A DNA stretch of 64,000 bases from Bacillus pumilus (lineage in GTDB: Bacteria; Bacillota; Bacilli; Bacillales; Bacillaceae). The DNA lies in assembly GCF_900186955.1 (NCBI RefSeq), contig NZ_LT906438.1, positions 620,001 through 684,000 of the forward strand, in the 5' to 3' direction. Position numbers and translations under genes: made by a program. The first letter of the stretch is position 1, and every line of letters starts with the position of its first letter. The notes under the pieces were generated by a model. The model saw only the letters and a list, made by a program, of their open reading frames with translations. It did no database searches and was not told the DNA's origin. Below are positions 59,385 to 64,000 of the stretch, piece after piece.

Positions 59385-60572
59385 TTGAAAAAGTTGTTAT
59401 TGCTGCTGACAATGCTCACACTGATATTGTCAGCGTGTGCACCTTTTGGGGGAAAGGAAGAGGAAGAGGTCACACAAAAAACGGATGAAACGAAGGAAAC
59501 AGCCATCATCCCGATGTACAATATCTCTGACTCCTATTACAAAATGGTGCTGCCGTTTAAACAAGGGGCTGCGAGAGGATTAACAGCAGAGCGTCTCAAC
59601 ACACGCCTGGACATCGATGAATTTGAAACAGGACTCATGCGCCTTGCAACAGAGTCATTTAATACAAACGACTACCTTTTCCAAGAAGGACAGCATTTTG
59701 ATGAGGACACCGTTCTTGGCTGGCTGGCGCGCAAAAAAACAGGCAGTGATCTGAAAAAGGCAGAAAAAGAAGATAAAGACTTTAAGAATCTAGGCTTAAA
59801 CCCTGCTCTTCCGAACTCAGGTTCAACAAAGTCTAAAAATGAAAGTAGTCCAATTTACTTAGCTTCGATGCTAGAGCATAATTACTTAATTCGAAAAGAT
59901 AAAAACAGCTTACAGCTTGGCGGAGTTGTCATTGGACTTGCGCTGAACTCTGTTTATTATTACCGTGAAAATATCGGTGACCCGCAGCAAGAAGTGACGA
60001 TCGATTCTTCGAAAAATTCAAAGAAACTTTTGGCAGAAGGCGAAAAAATTGCTGAACAAGTGATCAAACGAATTCGTCAAATGGATGGGCTGCAAAAAGT
60101 GCCTGTCATGATTGCCCTTTATAAGCAAGCACCAAAATCATCTATCGTTCCAGGAAACTTTATCGCCAAAACGGATGTGAAAGCGGGCTCAGCTGATATC
60201 GGCAATTGGGATACGATCAAAGAGGAGAATGTCTTCTTCCCTTCAGATAATGCGAAAGGCAACTACAAAGATGATTCCGAGCGATTTGACCGCTTCAAAA
60301 CAAAAGTCGAAGACTACTTCCCGAATTATACTGGTGTCGTAGGAAAAGGGTTTTACAAAGACGGCAACCTGCAAAAAATGAAAGTCGAAATTCCAATGCA
60401 GTTCTACGGAAAAACGGAAGTCGTAGCCTTCACGCAATATTTAACAGGTGAAGTCATGGATTACTATAAGAGTACCAATATCGAAATTAACATCACATCT
60501 TCAGATCAACAAGAAGCCTTGATCACGAAAAATGCTGAAGACAAAGAACCAACCGTCCATATATATGACTAA
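59385..60572 (+). CDS. yerH: CamS-family lipoprotein YerH
   Basis: 395 residues. The start is TTG 59385; the N-terminus [19 protein letters not shown] is a lipoprotein signal with lipobox LSAC (Cys ~18). The rest is a CamS sex-pheromone-type domain ([39 protein letters not shown]). Exported and membrane-anchored; function unknown in Bacillus. It ends the operon; terminator follows. Confidence 0.92.
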   Translation: MKKLLLLLTMLTLILSACAPFGGKEEEEVTQKTDETKETAIIPMYNISDSYYKMVLPFKQGAARGLTAERLNTRLDIDEFETGLMRLATESFNTNDYLFQEGQHFDEDTVLGWLARKKTGSDLKKAEKEDKDFKNLGLNPALPNSGSTKSKNESSPIYLASMLEHNYLIRKDKNSLQLGGVVIGLALNSVYYYRENIGDPQQEVTIDSSKNSKKLLAEGEKIAEQVIKRIRQMDGLQKVPVMIALYKQAPKSSIVPGNFIAKTDVKAGSADIGNWDTIKEENVFFPSDNAKGNYKDDSERFDRFKTKVEDYFPNYTGVVGKGFYKDGNLQKMKVEIPMQFYGKTEVVAFTQYLTGEVMDYYKSTNIEINITSSDQQEALITKNAEDKEPTVHIYD

Positions 60573-60575
60573 ATA

Positions 60576-60600
60576 AAAACCGCCTTTTGGCGGTTTTTTA
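60576..60600 (+). terminator. Terminator of the pcrB-pcrA-ligA-yerH operon
   Basis: AAAACCGCC/GGCGGTTTT stem with TTTT loop and T-run. Confidence 0.9.
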
Positions 60601-60705
60601 AATTAGTCATAATGTATCAAATTATGAAAATATTGTTATAAAAAGTAGAAGTGTAGAAAATAATGTATTATTATGGGTGATAATGAAGAGAAAATGGAGA
60701 TCATT

Positions 60706-61905
60706 ATGAAAAACAAATCATTTTACTTTTTATTAGGGGGACAATCCCTAGCTAATTTTGGGGATTCGCTATATGTCCTCGTTTTGACCATCCTGACATA
60801 TCAATTAACAAATTCTACACTGATTGCTTCAATGGTGGCTGTCTCACAGTTTGTTGGACAAGCACTTGGAGCGGTACTCATTCCTTTCTTTATGTATCAA
60901 TTTAAGCTAAAAAGACTCATTATCTATTTACAAATGTGTCAAATTGCTTTCTTCGGTTGCTTAATTTTCATTTATATTCTACAACTATCAACTTTTACTA
61001 TTCCTCTCTTTTTTATCATTGTATTTTTCCTTTCTTTGATAGATGGAGGAACCATTCCTGTTCGAAATTCGATGATCCCACGTCTAGTAGAAAAGAACTT
61101 TTTACTAAAAGCAAATAGCTATATCTTAACTTCTGATCAAATGGTCCTTTTACTAGGCTGGCTGTTAGGAGGGCTGTTTATTGGCATTCTTGGACCACAG
61201 TTTCTCCTATTGACGACACTTGTTTTATACAGTTTGTCACTCATATCTATGCTCTTTATCATTGATACTGGGGCTGCAGCTAAACAAGAGCAACAGTCTG
61301 AATCATTTGCTACAAGGGTCTTTTCAGGGTGGAAGCTCATGTATGAAAAACCAACTATTCGAACATTAACGATTTTAGAAATGCTATCCATGAGCGGTAG
61401 AAGTATTTGGACTGGTGCCATTATCCTTGTGTATGTCACAGAAGTTTTACATCAGCCTGAAACATGGTGGGGCTTTATTAACGCAAGCTATTTTGGCGGA
61501 ACCATTCTAGGCGGCCTGCTTGTGTTGCGGTTCGCAAAGCATGTGGAACAGCGTTTGTTTGATCACATTTTTTACAGTTCGGTGATCGTAGCTGTGCTAA
61601 CCCTTTGCTTAGGATTGAATCATTCTGCATGGATGAGTTTGTTGTTTGTCTTTTTATTAGGACCAGCCTTTCAGCTTCGCAGTATTTCCATTCGAACCTA
61701 TGTACAAGATACACTGAGTGAAATTGAATTGCCCAAAATACTATCAGCTCAACATACACTATCAACTTTTATATACGGAATGTCCATCCTCGTTATGAGC
61801 ACCATGACCGATCTCTTTGGGGCAAGAGTCGTCTTTTTTATAAACGTTGCCCTGTTTACTGTATCGGCTTTCCTAGCGTCTAGATTAAAAAATGAACAAA
61901 TTTAG
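60706..61905 (+). CDS. MFS exporter next to the NRPS (EntS/DHA3-like)
   Basis: About 399 residues, 12 helices. FLLGGQSLANFGDSLYVLVLTIL at the N-terminus (DHA3-like N-x-G-D pattern) and FLLGPAFQLRSISIRTYVQ in the second half. The frame starts at ATG 60673, but ATG 60706 (MKNKSFYFLLGG) has GGAG six bases before it. It is 91 bp upstream of and co-directional with the NRPS gene, so it probably exports the peptide product or acts in self-protection. Substrate not known. Confidence 0.85.
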   Translation: MKNKSFYFLLGGQSLANFGDSLYVLVLTILTYQLTNSTLIASMVAVSQFVGQALGAVLIPFFMYQFKLKRLIIYLQMCQIAFFGCLIFIYILQLSTFTIPLFFIIVFFLSLIDGGTIPVRNSMIPRLVEKNFLLKANSYILTSDQMVLLLGWLLGGLFIGILGPQFLLLTTLVLYSLSLISMLFIIDTGAAAKQEQQSESFATRVFSGWKLMYEKPTIRTLTILEMLSMSGRSIWTGAIILVYVTEVLHQPETWWGFINASYFGGTILGGLLVLRFAKHVEQRLFDHIFYSSVIVAVLTLCLGLNHSAWMSLLFVFLLGPAFQLRSISIRTYVQDTLSEIELPKILSAQHTLSTFIYGMSILVMSTMTDLFGARVVFFINVALFTVSAFLASRLKNEQI

Positions 61906-61996
61906 ACATTTTATCTCAATTATTTACAAAAATACCATTATGTGATTTAATATGTTGGTAGAAATGTTAACTATATGAAAAGTAGAGGTGGCGTAA

Positions 61997-64000
61997 TTGA
62001 CTAATAGTTTAGTATATTGGCCATTAACACATCCGCAGCGGCGCGTGATGAACATGGAAACATTTTATCCAGGAACACCGATCAATCATATTGGCGGTAT
62101 CATTTTCGTCAATGGGCCATTGCAGCTCGATAAACTGAAGCAGGCCATTGCATCTTGTATCATGATGACAGAATCTCTTCGTCTCAAGCTAGTAGAGAAA
62201 GATGGTGAAACGCTTCAATACGTTGATCCAAACGCCGATAGCCCTATTCCTACCTATGAGTTTTCCACACATGAAGACATGCTAGAATGGGCCGAAAAAG
62301 CCTTTAAAACACCATTTCAATTAACAGAAACCTCTCTCGCCGAATTTGCGGTACTAAAAATCAGTGAACAACAATCCGGTTATTTCATCAAATGCCATCA
62401 TACAGTAGCAGATGGATGGTCGATGAAAGTAATCATCGATAAAATTAGCCAGCTTTACACTGCTCTTACCCACAGCTCCTCTATCGAACAAGAAGCAGAC
62501 AATCACTCTGTATTTATTGATAAAGAATCAAAATATATGAACTCCCCAAGATTTAAAAAAGATCAGCAATTTTGGAAAGAAGCATTATCTGATGTGTCTG
62601 ATAGTTATTTGGTACAGGGAACTGACCAAATCAAAGGCCATCGGCAAAGCCATTATCTTGATCGACAACTCTCAGAACGAATCTATGAATTTATAGATGT
62701 CCATCATTGTTCAATCAACTCTTTATTTACTTTAGGACTCTTCGTCTACTTGCATAAAAGATACCAGCAAAAAGATTTTATTATTGGGACGCCAGTTCTC
62801 AATCGTTCCGGACAAAAGGAAAAAGCCACGTCCGGTATGACCGTAAGTACAATGCCATATCGAATGAAGATCGATCCTCATCTCTCTTTGTTAGAAAGCT
62901 TAACAGACGTTCAAAAAAGCTATAAGGCTTACTTCCTGCATCAGCGTTATCCCTATGATGCACTTGTCAAAGATTTAGAGCTTGCAAAAGCAGGGTATGA
63001 TCAGCTTTTTCAAATCTATATCAACTCCTACAGCACAAATATGGTGCAGGAGATGGAAGGATACAAGGTTGAATACATAGAGCTTTACAATGGCTTCCAG
63101 CCATATGGCTTACAAGTTGCTGTGAAAGAATGGGATGAAAAAGGGCAAATCGAGCTTCAATATGATTACAAGATCTCAGATTACAGCAATGAAGATATCG
63201 ACTTTCTACACGAAAGAATGCTTCTCTTTGTCGAAACGATACTCGCTCAGCCAAAGCAGCTGTTAAAAGACGTACTTCTCATGACAGAAGTCGAGACACA
63301 TCGAGAGCTATATCACTGGAACGACACAGGCATGCTGTTTCCACAGAAACAAAAAATCCATGAATTGATCACAGACATGTCAACGTCTTCTCCTGATCGA
63401 ATTGCACTTCAGGACGGATCTCATAGCATGACATACGGTGAACTTGAGAGAAAAACCAATCAAATGGCGCATTTTCTACAAACACATGGCTTACAAAGAC
63501 ATGACTTTGTTGCCGTATGTATGAATCATTCACCAGAACTGATTGTGCTGCTGCTGGGGATTTTAAAGGCTGGAGGCGCATATGTGCCGATTGATCCTGA
63601 GTATCCAGAGGAACGTATTCAGTTTATTTTGGATGACAGCCAGGCAAAGCTGTTTTTCACAGATGACGCATCTGCATACCATTTTAATGGCGATACGTAC
63701 AATATCTACAACGTGTGGGATCAGTTGGCTCAGTATAATGCGGAACATCCATTCATTGGAGATGCTGAAGATGTCGCATATATGATTTATACGTCTGGCT
63801 CTACAGGACAGCCAAAGGGAGTCATGATTGAGCACCGAAGCTTAGTGAACTATATCATGTCTGCCAAAACACACTATACTGATTCATCAGATGATCATTT
63901 TGCCTTGTATTCATCCATTGCGTTTGATTTAACCGTGACATCCATTTATACGCCATTGGTCATTGGCAGTACCGTGATGATCTATCGTCAAGAGGATCAG
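61997..64000 (+). CDS. Non-ribosomal peptide synthetase, first module (C-A), cut by window edge
   Basis: 668 residues visible of a longer protein. Condensation domain ~residues 5-430 with the active-site motif CHHTVADGWS (~132-141) and SSGMTVSTMPYR-like (ATSGMTVSTMPYR) further on. The adenylation domain starts ~460: A1 MTYGELERK, A2 LKAGGAYVPIDPEYPEER, A3 YTSGSTGQPKG (~596-606), followed by the SIAFDLTVTSIY region. The specificity-determining core continues past 64000, so the substrate cannot be called. The start is TTG 61997 with AGAGGTGGCG upstream. Opening with a C domain suggests it acylates the first amino acid (lipopeptide) or takes a chain from another synthetase. Confidence 0.93.
   Translation, partial: MTNSLVYWPLTHPQRRVMNMETFYPGTPINHIGGIIFVNGPLQLDKLKQAIASCIMMTESLRLKLVEKDGETLQYVDPNADSPIPTYEFSTHEDMLEWAEKAFKTPFQLTETSLAEFAVLKISEQQSGYFIKCHHTVADGWSMKVIIDKISQLYTALTHSSSIEQEADNHSVFIDKESKYMNSPRFKKDQQFWKEALSDVSDSYLVQGTDQIKGHRQSHYLDRQLSERIYEFIDVHHCSINSLFTLGLFVYLHKRYQQKDFIIGTPVLNRSGQKEKATSGMTVSTMPYRMKIDPHLSLLESLTDVQKSYKAYFLHQRYPYDALVKDLELAKAGYDQLFQIYINSYSTNMVQEMEGYKVEYIELYNGFQPYGLQVAVKEWDEKGQIELQYDYKISDYSNEDIDFLHERMLLFVETILAQPKQLLKDVLLMTEVETHRELYHWNDTGMLFPQKQKIHELITDMSTSSPDRIALQDGSHSMTYGELERKTNQMAHFLQTHGLQRHDFVAVCMNHSPELIVLLLGILKAGGAYVPIDPEYPEERIQFILDDSQAKLFFTDDASAYHFNGDTYNIYNVWDQLAQYNAEHPFIGDAEDVAYMIYTSGSTGQPKGVMIEHRSLVNYIMSAKTHYTDSSDDHFALYSSIAFDLTVTSIYTPLVIGSTVMIYRQEDQ

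Overview
The window is a chromosomal segment of a Gram-positive, spore-forming, low-GC Bacillus. The gene order cotA-gabP-yeaB-yeaC-yeaD-yebA-guaA-[insert]-pbuG-yebC-yebE-yebG-purEKBCSQLFMNHD-[insert]-yerA-yerC-yerD-pcrB-pcrA-ligA-yerH follows the Bacillus subtilis backbone. The protein sequences, CotA especially, look like the Bacillus pumilus group (pumilus/safensis/altitudinis). That placement is from memory of family sequences, not from a search.

Layout. (1) 1-9946 is conserved backbone: 5' part of cotA (cut by the window edge), GABA permease gene gabP, Mn/cation exporter gene yeaB, the MoxR-DUF58-transglutaminase operon yeaC-yeaD-yebA, and guaA. (2) 9947-23600 is an accessory block between guaA and pbuG. 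Its first part is a leucine T-box controlling leuA-araC-ybaK plus another AraC regulator, and it is bounded on the right by a decayed 357-bp second copy of the guaA 3' end. Next is a very AT-rich pair of genes, a reverse transcriptase and a CoiA-like/PD-(D/E)XK-like protein with a coiled-coil tail, with a compact multi-hairpin region just 5' of the reverse transcriptase. The rest is a GNAT gene with a zinc-ribbon partner, an ECF sigma/anti-sigma pair, and a divergent MFS-LysR pair. (3) 23640-40562 is purine metabolism: a guanine riboswitch and pbuG, yebC-yebE-yebG, then PurBoxes, a second guanine riboswitch and the complete 12-gene pur operon. (4) 40600-47776 is a cluster resembling the B. subtilis yodP/T/S/R/Q set (beta-lysine-type amino acid catabolism) with a PucR regulator but no kamA. 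(5) 47900-60600 is backbone again (yerA, yerC, yerD, pcrB, pcrA, ligA, yerH), with a decayed yerB and a DUF3916 pseudogene. (6) 60706 to the window edge starts a non-ribosomal peptide synthetase locus, with an MFS exporter followed by an NRPS that opens with a condensation and an adenylation domain.

How it fits together. PurR (through PurBoxes) and guanine (through two riboswitches) jointly set IMP synthesis and purine base uptake, and GuaA draws on the IMP pool through XMP to make GMP. pcrB-pcrA-ligA-yerH is a compact lipid/DNA-maintenance operon. The accessory blocks sit at three places: 3' of guaA, 3' of purD and 3' of yerH.

Best candidate for a poorly described system: 15278-18172, the reverse transcriptase, its nuclease-like partner and the structured upstream region. 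It resembles defence-associated (DRT/UG-type) reverse transcriptase loci, but I do not recognise this exact pairing. No tRNA, rRNA, CRISPR array, intact insertion sequence or integrase gene was seen.
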